From: Moringa oleifera
Lineage: Eukaryota > Streptophyta > Magnoliopsida > Brassicales > Moringaceae
NCBI GenBank assembly: GCA_021397835.1
Contig: JAJFZO010000094.1
Location: forward strand, 3,636,501-3,700,500
DNA length: 64,000 nt
Reading direction: 5' to 3'
Shown here: piece by piece, positions 49,850-62,586 of the stretch
Numbering within the stretch: the stretch's first letter is position 1
How the letters are laid out: the number at the start of each line of letters is the position of its first letter
Notes under the pieces: model-generated
What the model saw: only the letters and a program-made list of their open reading frames with translations
Told to the model about the DNA's origin: nothing
Databases searched by the model: none
Made by a program: the position numbers and the translations under genes

Positions 49850-52800
49850 ATGAGGGTGTTTCGAGAGATTGAATCTATGGCTCTGCTTGTTCTTCTTCTG
49901 CTTTTAGCAGTTTCTTCGGTTACAGCCGACGAAGGTGAGATTTCCTTCTTCCTATTATTCCCTTGGTCGATTCCTACTAGTGTGTTTGTGGGTTGTATAG
50001 TGAAGTTGCCTCTTCTTACTAAATATAGTTGCAAGTCTCCATATTTTTCTTGAAATACCTGAGTTTCCAAAGGGAGGTTGTACTGAGTTCCCATTGCTTG
50101 CACGTGTTCTTCTGGAGCCACACACACGTACAGTGAACTTAGTCATGAGCTACTAATGTGTGATTGAAAGATTGAAAGAAAAAGAAAAGACTGTATGGTT
50201 GCATGACTTATTTGGGTTCACTTGCCTGTGATTGTGTGGTAGGTTAGATATTAAGTGGCAAATAAAAGAGGATGAAAGGAGGAGTTGGATGGTATAAATG
50301 CCTCTGCTTGAACATTTGTCTTGTTACCAACTATTACCTTAATAGCTCTGAAGACTTCATTATTTTTATTACATATATACATTGGTCCAACTTGGTAGGC
50401 CAGTTTTCCTCATCTAGACAAAAGCAGGAGATTTGGTGAATATTTTCTCACATTTCCAGCTCACTAGTGACCCACAGTGTTTTGTTAATAGAAATGGTCA
50501 AGATTGAGATCATCAAGGTACTTCTCTGTAGAATCAGGACATGGTGGAGGCATTTGAAGTAGGGAACATACCATTATGCTCTGTTCTCTTAATTTATTTC
50601 TCTTAGACCATTCTATATTCTAGTTCCACATTACATTACATGTGCCCATAATCAACTGTATTATATGTGTATTGCAATATTTTAGTGTTTCATGGTTTTG
50701 GGGTTCCATAAGCTTTAGTATTTGGTGCTCAGTCCACAAGAAGTTCCAGAGTTTGAATAATACCCATCTGTCTTGGGGCTGACTGTCTAGAAGTTTATCT
50801 CTCCTTTAGTGATAAAAAAATAGTAAGCTATGTATATTGCAATATTTTAGTCGGAGATATCTGCCTAAAAGAACACCTTTTCTCGTGCAGAGTGGAGAAG
50901 AAAAGATTAAAAGCTCCCTAGAACAGTGTGATAGATGCTAAAGGCCTTTTTTGTATACTTCATACTGAGTTTGTAATATGTTTTGTATTAAGCCATCATA
51001 TTAACATGGTGAGTGATATACCTTCAATGTAGGTTTCTTGAGCTTAAGAAGAAGTTATTGCTTTGTGACTTTAATGAACAAAATGAATTTTTTCTATGAA
51101 CTATGTCATTGAATTTGTAGAAAGCACATTTTCTTGTGGTTGATTACCAGCTAGCTGGTTATTTTTATATATAACTTGCTGCCTGAATGTCAGAAATATT
51201 GGGAAGGCTCGAGATTAGAAGTCTTCCTGGAACTAATCTCTATTTCTTGTAGGCAAAAAGGAACTATTTTTCTTTGCTGCATCAGGAGTGTGCACTACCA
51301 TATCAGATGATTTTGATCTTTTGCTTGCATCAAAACAGGAATTTTGAGTTACACAACTGTGTTCTTCGTCACTTCAGCTCAAAAAGATGTATTATAACCT
51401 ATTTAGGTTCGTCAAAGAGATTAATTCTTTTCTGTCTTTCTTGCAGATGCATACATTGGGGTGAATATAGGAACAGATCTTTCAGACATGCCACACCCAA
51501 CTCAAGTAGTAGCTCTCCTTAAAGCCCAGCAAATCCGACATGTCCGGCTCTATGATGCTGACCGTGGCATGCTAGTTGCTCTGGCAAACACAGGCATTCA
51601 AGTCATGATCTCTGTCCCAAGTGAACAACTCCTTGGGATTGGTCAGTCAAATTCAACTGCAGCCAATTGGGTCTCCCGCAATATTGTAGCCCATTACCCA
51701 GCCACTAACATCACAGCAATTGCTCTCGGCTCTGAGGTTCTAACCACCCTTCCAAATGCTGCACCAGTTCTCGTGAATGCCCTCAAGTACATTCACTCAG
51801 CTCTTGTTGCATCCAATTTAGACAGCCAAATTAAAGTTTCTACACCCCTTTCCACCTCTTTGATCCTTGATTCTTTCCCACCTTCCCAAGCATTTTTCAA
51901 CCGTTCATGGAATCCAGTTTTGGTTCCCATGCTTAATTTCTTGCAGTCCACAGGCTCATACCTCATGCTCAATGTATACCCTTACTATGATTACATGCAG
52001 TCGAATGGCGTGATTCCACTGGACTACGCACTCTTCAAGCCTCTCCCTCCAAACAAAGAAGCTGTTGATTCTAACACTCTTGTTCACTACTCCAATGTCT
52101 TTGATGCTATGGTTGATGCAGCTTATTTTGCCATGGCTTTTCTGAACTTCACCAACATTCCTGTTATAGTGACCGAGTCAGGCTGGCCATCAAAAGGTGA
52201 TTCTAATGAGCCAGATGCAACTCTAGAAAACGCCAACACTTACAACAGCAATCTGATCAGGCATGTTCTGAATAAGACTGGAACTCCAAAACGCCCTGGA
52301 ATTGCTGTTAGTACTTATATTTATGAGCTCTACAATGAGGATATGAAGCCCGGACCACTTTCGGAGAAGAACTGGGGATTGTTTGATGCCAATGGGGACC
52401 CTGTTTACATATTACACTTGACAGGGTCAGGATCGGTGTTGGCAAATGATACTACTAACCAAACATATTGCACTGCAAGGGATGGTGCTGACCCAAAGAT
52501 GCTGCAGGCAGCTTTAGACTGGGCTTGTGGACCTGGCAAGGTGGACTGTTCACCAATGCGCCAAGGAAAGCCGTGTTATGAACCAGATAATGTGATTGCG
52601 CACGCAACTTATGCATTTGACACTTACTATCATCAGATGGGGAAGGATCCTGAGGCATGTAACTTCAATGGAGTGGCTGCTATCACCACCACAGATCCAA
52701 GTAAGATTTGTGCATGAACTGGAACAGGGTTTTTGCTTTGTTATGGATTTGATTGATAGATATATAATAAGCTTCATTTGCTTCAACGCTGCAGGTCATG

Positions 52801-53119
52801 GTCCCTGTATATTTCCTGGAAGGTAAACCCTTGTCCATGCAGTTCCAACGCAATTTCTACCTCCAGTTTTTCATTAATTATGAGCAGTATTAAACAAATA
52901 GTCTCCATTAAACTTGAAACAACAAGACTAGTAAAATTGTTTAACATCTGTTTCTCATTTTCATGCAGCCTAGGCAAGAACGGCTCTATGCTAAACTTCA
53001 CTGCTCCATCAATGAACTCCACGAGTTCTGATTCTTCTTTGCCCAGAATTTATGCCGGAGATTTACCAAGTATCTTGATGGTAATCAGAGTTCTGATCTT
53101 GAGTTTCATTTTCTGGTAA
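49850..53119 (+). CDS. GPI-anchored glucan endo-1,3-beta-glucosidase (GH17 + X8)
   Basis: Exons 49850-49934, 51447-52700, 52795-52822 and 52969-53119 give 505 aa, the usual length of the Arabidopsis At1g66250/At2g01630 group. A second in-frame ATG at 49877 gives a cleaner signal peptide (MALLVLLLLLAVSSVTA) and 496 aa. The GH17 domain runs from about residue 29 to 345. The acid/base Glu125 sits in ALGSEVL and the nucleophile Glu272 in VTESGWPSKG. A Cys-rich X8/CBM43 module (about 369-455) follows, then a Ser/Thr-rich linker and a hydrophobic tail (SILMVIRVLILSF) fitting a GPI anchor. Such enzymes cut beta-1,3-glucan (callose) at the cell surface, often at plasmodesmata; that location here is inferred. 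Intron 1 is 1.5 kb and separates the signal peptide from the rest. Confidence 0.97.
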
Positions 53120-54261
53120 GCTTTTTACATCAGACATCATTGGCAAACTGGTGGGAAAATTTTGAGAAAGGTGGTGCTCTGTGGGAGCTGCTGCTCTTCC
53201 CCTGGGAAGGTTGACATGGTGACTGGGTAGTTTTAGGGTAAGTGGGGCATTCAATTTTGTACAAAACAAGCTGAAAGGAGTGAATTTGTATGGGTTGTGA
53301 CTAAACCATTATTCTTTTGGCAATTAAATTTGCGAATTCTTGTGATGCAAGTTGCTTTGCTTCCATGACTGGGCCTTTCAGAGGATGAATCTTGAGCGGT
53401 ACTAGTAGTTTTAAATTGATGAAACATATGTTCACAGCAACTTTGAATCCAAAACTAATCTAAATGTTCAATTATAATTTCATGATTAGTGCTGAGATTC
53501 TAAAGGAGAGCAAAAAAAATTTCCTGTAATAATTTAGATTTTTTCATATTAATCTTAAAATATATTTTATTTTATTTTTATTAATATAAGTGCTTATAAA
53601 TATATTTTTAAAATAAAATAAGTAATTTTTCAAAAAAATTGTTATAAAAAAGATGAATAATTCACTTAATAAAAATATTGTTTTGATTTGACATGTTATG
53701 ATTTAGACTTGGTAATATGTTTGAAAATACAAGGAAATAAATGGATTTAATTAACCATTTGCTTATTTTTGTGGATTTATTAAAAGAATTTCATTTATTT
53801 GAATCCATGGAGAGTTTTGTATTTGAAATCTTTTAAAGCTAGAATGTATTTTGTAGATAATAACTTGTTATTCTCTCTTGTTTTATAAAAAATAAATTAT
53901 TTTTATTCAATTATTTTATCAAAACAAAATCTAATAGGAACTTAACAATTGCTTTTTTCTTTTTTGAATTTTAAGAAAAATCCTGAAGCAACTCATAAAA
54001 AAGGGAGGACAAGGGTTTGAAACGTAGACCTGGAATTCTCTGAATTGATTGGATACGAACTCAACCCGACCCGATTCCCCTAACCCTAATTTCCCTGCGT
54101 GGCTACAAATTAGCCGCCATCATTCACCCTTGCTCTGGTTATTCTAAAGATGCTTTATTTCGCAGAGTTTTCTCCTTATCCTCGCTTTTCCTGTTTCTTG
54201 GATGCAACTTTCCTCTGAAAACATTTCCTTTGTGGGTTTTTCTTCATCTTTTGGGTTGGAG

Positions 54262-54339
54262 ATGGCAGCATCTAACTATGATTCTCTGTGCCCCTCGGGA
54301 TGGCGCAGAGAATACGAACTGATGCAAAATGAAAAATAA
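54262..54339 (+). other. 25-codon open frame in a leader-like region
   Basis: ATG at 54262 is in the context GAGATGGC, close to the plant optimum. The frame encodes MAASNYDSLCPSG and then WRREYELMQNEK before TAA. It lies in a non-repetitive stretch. It may be an upstream or micropeptide frame of an unannotated transcript, or chance. Confidence 0.2.
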
Positions 54340-56339
54340 ACACAGGCACCTCTGGACGTGCAGATTCCAATTTTTTCCATGGATTCTTGCATTTTCTCGT
54401 AGGTTCCGCATTTTTTTTTAACATATTCCAAACAGCTTTCGAAAGATGCGCATCTAATCGGGCTTCAGCTTTCTATTTCTTTCTGGCATTTTGTGGTCTA
54501 TTCGTCGCTCCTGGTTTATTTCCTGGGCGTTCTTCATTTGATGCTCGATGATGATTGATTCTGCTTTAACCACACCGAAGAGAGATTGAGGTTGGGATCG
54601 GGCTTCTTTAATTTAAGTCAAGGAAATTCTATTGAGGAAGTTTGGGGAAATGACCCCTTTGCTGGGTCATTACCCAGAGGGCCTCTTGTTACTTTGTGTT
54701 CTTGGTGGTGCTTGAGGACTCTTTTCTCTACGAGATGGGTGTTTGCCTTTTCTTGTAGGGAGAAGAAGAAAGCTCTGTTAAGCACTTGAAGTTTGTAGTT
54801 TTTCTTTGGTTTAAATTTGGGAGTTTACCCACCTCATTTTCTCATGTGGAAGACTTTGGCCTTTCAACTGAGAGCAAATTGCCCTTTTTTTTTTCTTGTG
54901 TTCTGTAAATTCATTTGTTATTAAACTTTTTTTGTGTTTAAGCCATTGCTGTGCCTGGTCTGATGCCGTTTTAAATCTTCATTATCCTTTTTTTTTTGGG
55001 GGGGGGGGTGTGGGGAGGGGGAGAGGGGAGATTTTTGTGGTAGATCTCTTATTGGTGAGATAAGATGTGTTATTCATGAATATACTCATGATGATAGTTT
55101 TGCTTTAACCACGCGGGGCAGGAGGATTTGAGTTTGGTTTGTTGGAAAAATGAGTCATTTGAAAGAGACTTGTTCTTTGCCTATTTGCACTTCTCTTGCT
55201 TGGTTATGTTCACGATTCTTCTCTTTAGGAGAATTTGGGGATCTCAGTACACTTATAGACAAAGACACAGATTTCATGATCCCTCTATTCTCATAAAGAT
55301 TTAGCAAAAGCATTTCTTTAGCATAATAAGAGCAGTGGAGCTTTGGCTTTTTTTTTTTTTTTTTGAAGATTTAGAAGTGAGGTGATCATGAAGAAGCATT
55401 GGTTCAACCCCAGTTTGGTTTGATATGAATTGAAGGTTCCAAGTTGGAATGAACTCATGATTTCAGTTAGTTTTTTTAAATAAATTAGCAATATGAATTA
55501 TAATTTTAAAAATAATTAGGAAAATAAGTTAGAAATATGAAGTACAATTTTTTACAAAAATGATTAAGAAAAATTTGTTAATTCACCTTGCATAACTAGG
55601 TTAATAAGTTCATTTTGTTCTTCAATTTTCACTTGTGCATTTTATCTGTACACTTGTGAACCTCATTTAGGCACCTGTATACGGATACTTAGATGAAGAG
55701 TCTGTTGCAAATTAGTTAACTTATGTGATTATTTAAGTTGTTACTGTAATTTTTTAAAAATAAAAAATAGATATTATAGTTGTCATATGTTGTTTAAAAA
55801 AACATTTAAAAATTACAAATTTTATAATTATAATTATCAAATGAGTTTGTAAATGAAGAAAATGATTTTAATAAAGAAATATATTTTTCAATTTTTGGTA
55901 ATTGTTAATCAGCTAATTTTCGCAATATTGACATCCACAATTATTGTCAAACAAGGGTCAAAAATATATTAGCTCTCAGCAGGGTTCCAGTGAGGGTGGG
56001 CTGAAATTTTTTTCCATCAGTTATAAGACTTTTTTTCCATACAAAATTTTATTGAAATAAAAAATATAATGAATTACTGTTAAATATAATTTTTATAAAT
56101 TAATTTGAATGAATTTAATATTTTTTAAAAATTTTCAATAATAAAATATTTATTAATTAATTTAATAACATTTTTAATATAAATGATCATATTTTGTGAA
56201 AAAAAAATTCAGTCATTTTATTGTTAGATTTTTTTTAGCAAATTTCATAACTGCATTTTGAAAAGTTACAAGTTTGTTAAAATAATAATTTTTAAAGTAA
56301 ATATTATTTTCAATTTTAAATTTTATTTTTTCTTTTCAA

Positions 56340-56650
56340 TCAAATTTTTATTATTAAAATATTTAAATAAAATTTAATGTTTTAATTTTTATTTGAATTG
56401 AATTTTGTTAAAAAATTAAATATTAAAAATACAATAATAAATTTTGATTTGTAATTTTTTTGTATGTACAAAATTGCTCAAGTTATCATTATAAAAAAAT
56501 TTAAAATATTTTATTGTAAATGATTTTTTTAAAAAAAATATGTTATTAAAAATTTATAAAAGATACGTCAATAGTTGAAAATTTTTAAAATTTAGAAGAT
56601 AAAATTAAAATAAAATATAAAATTTATTTGATTAATTCTTAAGTTTTATA
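56340..56650 (+). repeat. Dispersed AT-rich repeat, copy 7
   Basis: Contains ATAATAAATTTTGATTTGTA, then GTACAAAATTGCTCAAG, then TATCATTATAAAAAAATTTA, and ends AAAATAAAATATAAAATTTA. It is the reverse complement of the minus-orientation copies in block order. Confidence 0.45.
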
Positions 56651-57264
56651 ACTATTTTTAATTGAAATTTAATTTAGATAAAATCAATTAATTATAATTT
56701 GTTTGGATATTTTTTTGGTTTAATTAGAAAGGGGATAAAATTTTAAATTTTAGATGATATTTATTTTAATCTTATAAATTTAAGTTTGTTCAAAAATTTT
56801 AGTTAAAATAACTATTTATTATTTAATATTTAATAAATTTGTTGATTATTTTTAATTATTTAATTTTATTATATTTAAAATTTATAACTTCAATCAGTAT
56901 TTATTATGAATATTAATGCATACAATGGATTAAGTATTACTTTATAAAATTAAAAAAAATTAATATATTTCACTTATTTTATGTGTTTGATATATTTATT
57001 TAGTTTGTGCGTTTATATAAATATTTATTAATTTTTATAACTATATAAATAGATTATTAGTGTCAAAAAATAATAATAATGAAGACAAAAAATAACAAAA
57101 GAAATTTTTGTAAGATTTTAAATATAAAGCTTAAAAAAGTGATATATAAATTTAAACATGAATTAAATTTAAAAAATTGTAAAAAATGAAAATTAATTAA
57201 ATATTTTGTTATGGTCTTTTTATTTAATTAAAAAATAATTTATTTATTTTAAAAGTTAACAAAT

Positions 57265-57265
57265 A

Positions 57266-57297
<32 letters not shown>
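57265..57297. repeat. (TA)n(CA)n compound microsatellite
   Basis: About thirteen TA units pass into four CA units. Likely to vary in length. Confidence 0.85.
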
Positions 57298-57298
<1 letters not shown>

Positions 57299-58313
57299 TG
57301 ACAGGGGATAAATTTGCAATGGGCTCTTACCTTGTGGAAGAAATGGCAAGGGCAGGGGAAGGGATAAAATGACCCGCTAGGTGGCTTGAAATGGTTATTA
57401 TTTTTTAATAAATAAAAACAATTTTTAAAATTAATTAAAAAAGTTGAACTGAAAATGAAACTTTTAGTTTTTGTTAATTGAATTTGGATTTATTTCTATT
57501 TTAATTTTGATTCAATTTAAATATTAAAGGTTTCAATTTGATCAATTGATTTAAATTGAATTGTTTTTACGATTGTGTATTGTAATTAGGAATTTATGAA
57601 AGCTAAAAGCGTTTTTTATTTAATTTTTTTATTGATTTTTTTATGTAAAAAGTAATTTTTTTCAAAGCTTCTCACCTAACAAAATTGTAAATTTGCGTAT
57701 AATACGATGATTGATTGATAGCAACTTTAAGTCATAATTTTTGTTTTTTTATAATCTTTTTATAATTAGTTATTTATATTTTTTTATTAATTGTTTTTAA
57801 ATTTTAAATTATTGTGTCAAATATTCACATGCCTATTGTTGTTATTATTATTATTATTTTTAAGTTTTGACTTCATTGCTGTCTGTATTACTGAGTTATT
57901 AAGATAAGTTTTATGCTAAATTAAAACAAAGATTTTTTACTGTAAAGTTGTGCCCATGACAACCAAACCAAAGCCTTTAATATTTTTAATTTAATTAATT
58001 AGGGTTTGCAAATTTAATTTAATTTTTTATATATTACTGCAGTTTTAGATTAAAAAAAAAAACCATATTCTTGTTGTTGGCTGTGAGCTTCAAAAATATC
58101 AAGATGGAGTTTTTATATCTCAGGCAAGTCATTATACACATCTTAAGTATTTTATATATAATTTGCCACATGCATTACAAACCATACTCTGGTAGCTCTT
58201 AAGCAACACAAAAGCATGGATACATATAGCAAAAACAGAAAAAAAAAAAAAAAAAAGTATAGGCTTTTATTGGGATTTTTCTTTTGGCTTCAAAACTTGA
58301 AGATTACATTGAA

Positions 58314-60094
58314 TCAGCGAGGCTTTGGTGCAGGGGCAGGAGAAGGAGAAGGAGAAAACAGCTTGGAGAAAAGTTTCTCAGCCAGGACTTCATTTGCAGC
58401 GTCCGATGGATGAAAGGCATCCCAGAACACATACTTCTTCCGATTACTGCACATCTTTGAGTTCGGCAAACACAATCCTCCAATGCTCGTGTCCACGTTA
58501 CAGCAAGAAGTATTTGAAACCTTAAAACCTGAAATTTCAGGAAAAAAAAAAAAAAAAAAGCCATTAGGAATCTTGAATGACCATGAAGAATTGAATTCAG
58601 AATTGATCAATAGATTTACCATAAGCAGTAGGGTTGTTGATTAAATCAAGGACTGCTGGGTAGGTATCAGCAAATATGAGCTTGGCACCAGGAAGTCTTT
58701 TGTTTAGTTTGGCAATTAGATGTTGCACTTTGGTGTTGAATAAGATAACCCATTCGTTTACTCTCTTCAAGCATTGGCCTTTCTTTGACTTCACTCTCTG
58801 AGAAGGAATGCAGCCCAGTGGCCCCAGGCCATGGAAGATCATGTTCCGAGCTCCAAGCTGGTGGAGCCTCTGAGATTTATAATCAAGCAACGTGATGTTA
58901 TCAGTCCATATATGTTAGTATGAGATCAATTAGATTAATGAATACCATTTTGTGTTTCATTAGTGACTTTTGAAAGAGCTATTTGATATTGTTTAGAGAA
59001 GGAGATGGGTGAGGAATTTGCACCATGAGTTGCTGGCCTAAGGTGGATATCAAGAGTTCCACAAATTCATCATGTGTGTACTGCTGCCCATCTGCTAAAA
59101 ATGGCTGCAAGAAGTTGTTCACGTAGTCATTGCTGCCTGATAAAATGTAAAAGATTAGGAGATAAAATGCTTGTTAAACATGTTTTGTGAAGTGTAATTC
59201 TTCTTTGAACATAAAGTAATATAAATAATCATAATTTTCTGTTGATCTAATTTTGACTCAAAAGAATCGGTCGTCGTATAAAAATCAGATCGATATAATA
59301 ATAAATTAATTTATTAAAAAATACATGAAATGTATCATTAGAAAGGATTCGTGTGCATTAATTTGTTGAGTGGAAGCTGTTTTACCGATTCCAATGAAGT
59401 ACATGGCCTCATTGAGAAGCTTGTTTGCACCCTCTTCTCCGATCTTGGCCTTGATTGTTTCCCTAGTCTTCCTAAAACAATTTATCTGATCGTCGAACGA
59501 TAATCTCTGAATCTGCCATGCCAAGAACGAAGCGTAAGCAACTGATTAAAAAACTTCAAACAGAAACATATTTTCTCAAAAGGGATGTTTGATATTACAA
59601 AGTAGAGTCCAGTTTCATTGAGAATCCCTGCTCCTCCGGACGCATAGTTAACCCCTTTGAGTAGTGTATCATCGTTTCTCGACAGAGAAAGGTAAGGGGG
59701 AGGGGATGGAATCCCGAGCTTTGCAGCTACAAAAATGGAAAACCACAACTGTTAACCATGAAGAACAAGAACTTCCTTTGACGTTTAAATGAAAACACCC
59801 AGAAACAGAAAGAGAAGAAAAGGATGAAAAGAAAGAGATTGAAGTGAGTTTATCAGTACATATAATATCACCAATAGTCCTTCCATTAGTGAATCTACCA
59901 GTTGCCTGTCCACCGGAGAAATCAACTCCATACCAAGGGTAATCCGACCTTGCGAGAGAATACTGAAGATGGTTGTTGTTTCCAACCTCAGTCAGCGAGT
60001 CCCCAAAGATATACGTGACCACTGATGCAGCCGCAGCCGAAGCCACCATGGCAGCAGCCACCAAGCCTGCCAAAACCAGCCTGAGAACTGCCAT
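58314..60094 (-). CDS. Secreted GDSL esterase/lipase, At5g37690/At1g74460 type
   Basis: Six minus-strand exons (60094-59860, 59726-59599, 59512-59386, 59136-59024, 58869-58620 and 58528-58314) give 355 aa in phase. The start [20 protein letters not shown] is a clear signal peptide. An upstream in-frame ATG at 60139 overlaps the apparent TATA box, so it is rejected. All SGNH blocks are canonical: [13 protein letters not shown] (Ser33), [23 protein letters not shown] and FWDAFHPSD with Asp321 and His324. The sequence is very close to the Arabidopsis At5g37690/At1g74460 group. The substrate is unknown; cuticular or wall lipid esters are possible. The C-terminus ends in an unusual proline-rich tail, [13 protein letters not shown], encoded by a simple repeat at 58325-58355. 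Confidence 0.97.
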
Positions 60095-60137
60095 CTTCAA
60101 GCTTTCTTCTTGCGAGTTGCCAGAGTGGGTGACCAGC

Positions 60138-60144
60138 ATTTATA
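60138..60144 (-). promoter_or_regulatory. TATA box of the GDSL gene at 58314-60094
   Basis: On the minus strand TATAAAT lies 44 bases upstream of the ATG at 60094. This predicts a short leader of about 15-20 nt and supports that ATG as the start. Confidence 0.5.
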
Positions 60145-62586
60145 ATGAGCTTGGAGGCGGCGGAAATGGGAGTTTTAATTTCTGGCCTTCTGGGTCATGC
60201 CCATTTCTCCAAGTTTTTACATATTAGGTGATGATTTCAAGACCCAGTAAGAGATTGCAAGTGCTGGGGGATCTCTCATTTTTAGCGAGTGTAGATTTGT
60301 AAGTTAAGCTGGTTAGTGGTCTCTTTGTCTAGCAGTTGGCCAACTGAAGACTCCACTGGTCACCATTGTTAGATTTGTTAGGTTTTGCTTCTCGTGCTTA
60401 TTTAACTATGGCGATCTTCTCTGCCACTTCCAGACTAAATGCATTACCAGAGGCATAAGTATCTTTCCACGACAAGAAAGTGCAAGTTTTTCTTGATCAA
60501 CTTCATCAACTAATCAAAGCTTACTGCAATTACTACCAAGTTGCTTAAGAAGCTCTGCTAAGCTTCCATGGTGATTCCAGCCATTCAATCTGACAAATGC
60601 TACCTATTAGAAAATATTAACTTGAATCTTTCATGGAAGAGGATTCTTAAAAGATTCGATCTTTTATTGACTAAAGTTGTGTTGATTAAATTACTCACTT
60701 TCATTAAAATGGATTTCGTGATGATTGAAATTAATTAAAAATCTTAATTCTCTTACAAAAATGATAAAAAACTTGGAAAGAATAAATCTTGCGTCTTCTG
60801 TGTCGTGTCCGAGGAGGCCTGCATGTCTACCCAAGAAAGCCCATGTCTCTAAATTGCTAAAGGCCTAGATTCTTCCCTGGGCCCGCAAGACAGCAGAGTA
60901 ACTGTCACTGTCATCAAGCGTCGTCGTTTCCTCCGTTTCTAAACAAAGACAACCATGTCGTATCAAACAGGGAATGTTCTTAGAATATAACTCTTATTAT
61001 ATCAATTTTCGACATTTTTTATACATTTTAAAACCCAAAATTTCTTATTTAAAACAGGATATGACTATTAGATCAACTCCAGTATTATAAAATAAACTGG
61101 TAAGAGGGTTGCAAGCAACATAGAAAAATAAAAATTTAATTAATATAAAATTTTGAAAGTAATAGTTTTTTTTTTTCAATTTTTATCATGCATACATTTT
61201 AAAACTTTTATTTACAGAGAGAGAAACATTAACCAGGCGGCAGTATTTCTGTCACTTTGTCTTGTCTTTTGTTGGAAATTGCCAGATGGCAATGATGGGA
61301 TGCTAGAAGTGAAGAGCAGGACAGCTCAATCTCAATCTTACCGTTTATTATACTTCACATACTAATCTGTCTTTACAAATAAATAAATAAAAATTTCTAT
61401 TTATATTTATCGTCTCTCTATTAGTCCATCAAATTTGATTTTTGTCCCCAAAAATAATTCAAATATGTTGGGATGAGTATTGTCAGATTTCTTTGTCTCA
61501 AAGCAAAGCATTAAAGGGTTTTCCTACCCAATTCATGTGATTGCCAGCCTCGACACTTTTTTTTTGGCATATTTAAAATCTGTGTAAATAAATAATCCCC
61601 CAAGGCAACAAGGATTCTAAGCTCATTAATCAATTAATTAAGTTGCTTCACGTTTAAGTGATCCCGTTTAAATAAGCTTAAGGATAATACATATATGTTT
61701 TGAATATTTGTTTAAATAGCTTGTTTGCACTATGAAGAGGTTTTATTAATGAAATTTAGAATAAAAAAATCGTTTTTAAGATTTTAGTTTTATAATTATT
61801 TTGACATTTCATCATGTGCCCAATATGAGTTGGTGTCTGTCGGCTGTGTTTCTTCTCTTGTTTTTTTTTTCTCCTTTATTTAAGAGAAAAAAAGGATCAA
61901 TTTTTCTTTGCTTTGTGAGGTTGTTAGTTGTGAAATGTCTAGAAAACAGCTGGCGTCAATGCACTTTCGTAGCCCACCAGAATCCTCAGTTACACCTTAT
62001 TAGACCAGAACTGTGATTAATGCTGTTGTTTTTAGTAATAACAAGATATGTTTCTTGCAAATGATTTGAACTTGGAATGCTTTTATGTAAGAATTTGAAT
62101 GAACTGAATCTGGCTCCTTCCCTAGAGAAGACTGTCAAAATCCCATGTAAGGGACTCTTTTTCTCTATTAATGATTAAATAGGAGCAGTGACTGAAATGT
62201 CATTCTTTTAGCTCTGAGGAGAAGCACCCAGAATTAGAAAAGTAATCCATTTCATAAATCAGCCAAAACTCGAGTCCCATCTCTTTCTTCACCTCGCACT
62301 CTCTCTTTCTCTGAGAGGACCATGGCAACCCACAGCATCTTCTGTGTCTGTAGAATCGTTCTTCCTCCCTCCCAGATGAGTCATCAGCTCCCTTAATCTC
62401 CACCTTTAACCCTCTTTGTTTCTATAGACACCGCCATTTCCAACTATCCCTTTCCGTATTTATCTTTTCGTTGAGGTTCGTCAGTTCTTGAATATAAATT
62501 ATACATTCTCTCTGTTGTTCAGCCTTGTATTATCCGGTTCAGCCATTTACACATTGAAGATCAATATAGTGCTACCAGAGTAATAG
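60145..62586. other. Intergenic region between divergent GDSL and class 3 lipase genes
   Basis: The two genes are transcribed away from each other, 2.5 kb apart. No gene is seen between them. 60150-60640 and 62190-62586 are less AT-rich and are the likely promoter and leader of each gene; the right one is CT-rich. The middle part is AT-rich spacer. Short open frames at 61153-61365 and 61801-62016 match nothing known. Confidence 0.55.

Larger units (their letters stand above)
53120..58313. other. Intergenic region with a possible transcribed segment
   Basis: From 53450 to 53940 and from 55450 to 58050 the DNA is very AT-rich and no gene is seen; a dispersed repeat copy and a TA/CA microsatellite lie within it. 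In between, 54000-55450 is less AT-rich and pyrimidine-rich and looks transcribed. It has small open frames (54262-54339, 25 aa; 54586-54789) but no recognisable protein. Confidence 0.45.

Noticed and set aside
49541..50053. 170-codon plus-strand frame over the GH17 promoter
   Set aside because: Its Phe/Leu-rich sequence comes from pyrimidine-rich promoter DNA; only its last part (from 49850 or 49877 to 49934) is the true exon 1.
54540..54600. C/D box snoRNA gene
   Set aside because: A C-box-like ATGATGA is present but I could not find a matching D box and terminal stem at normal spacing.
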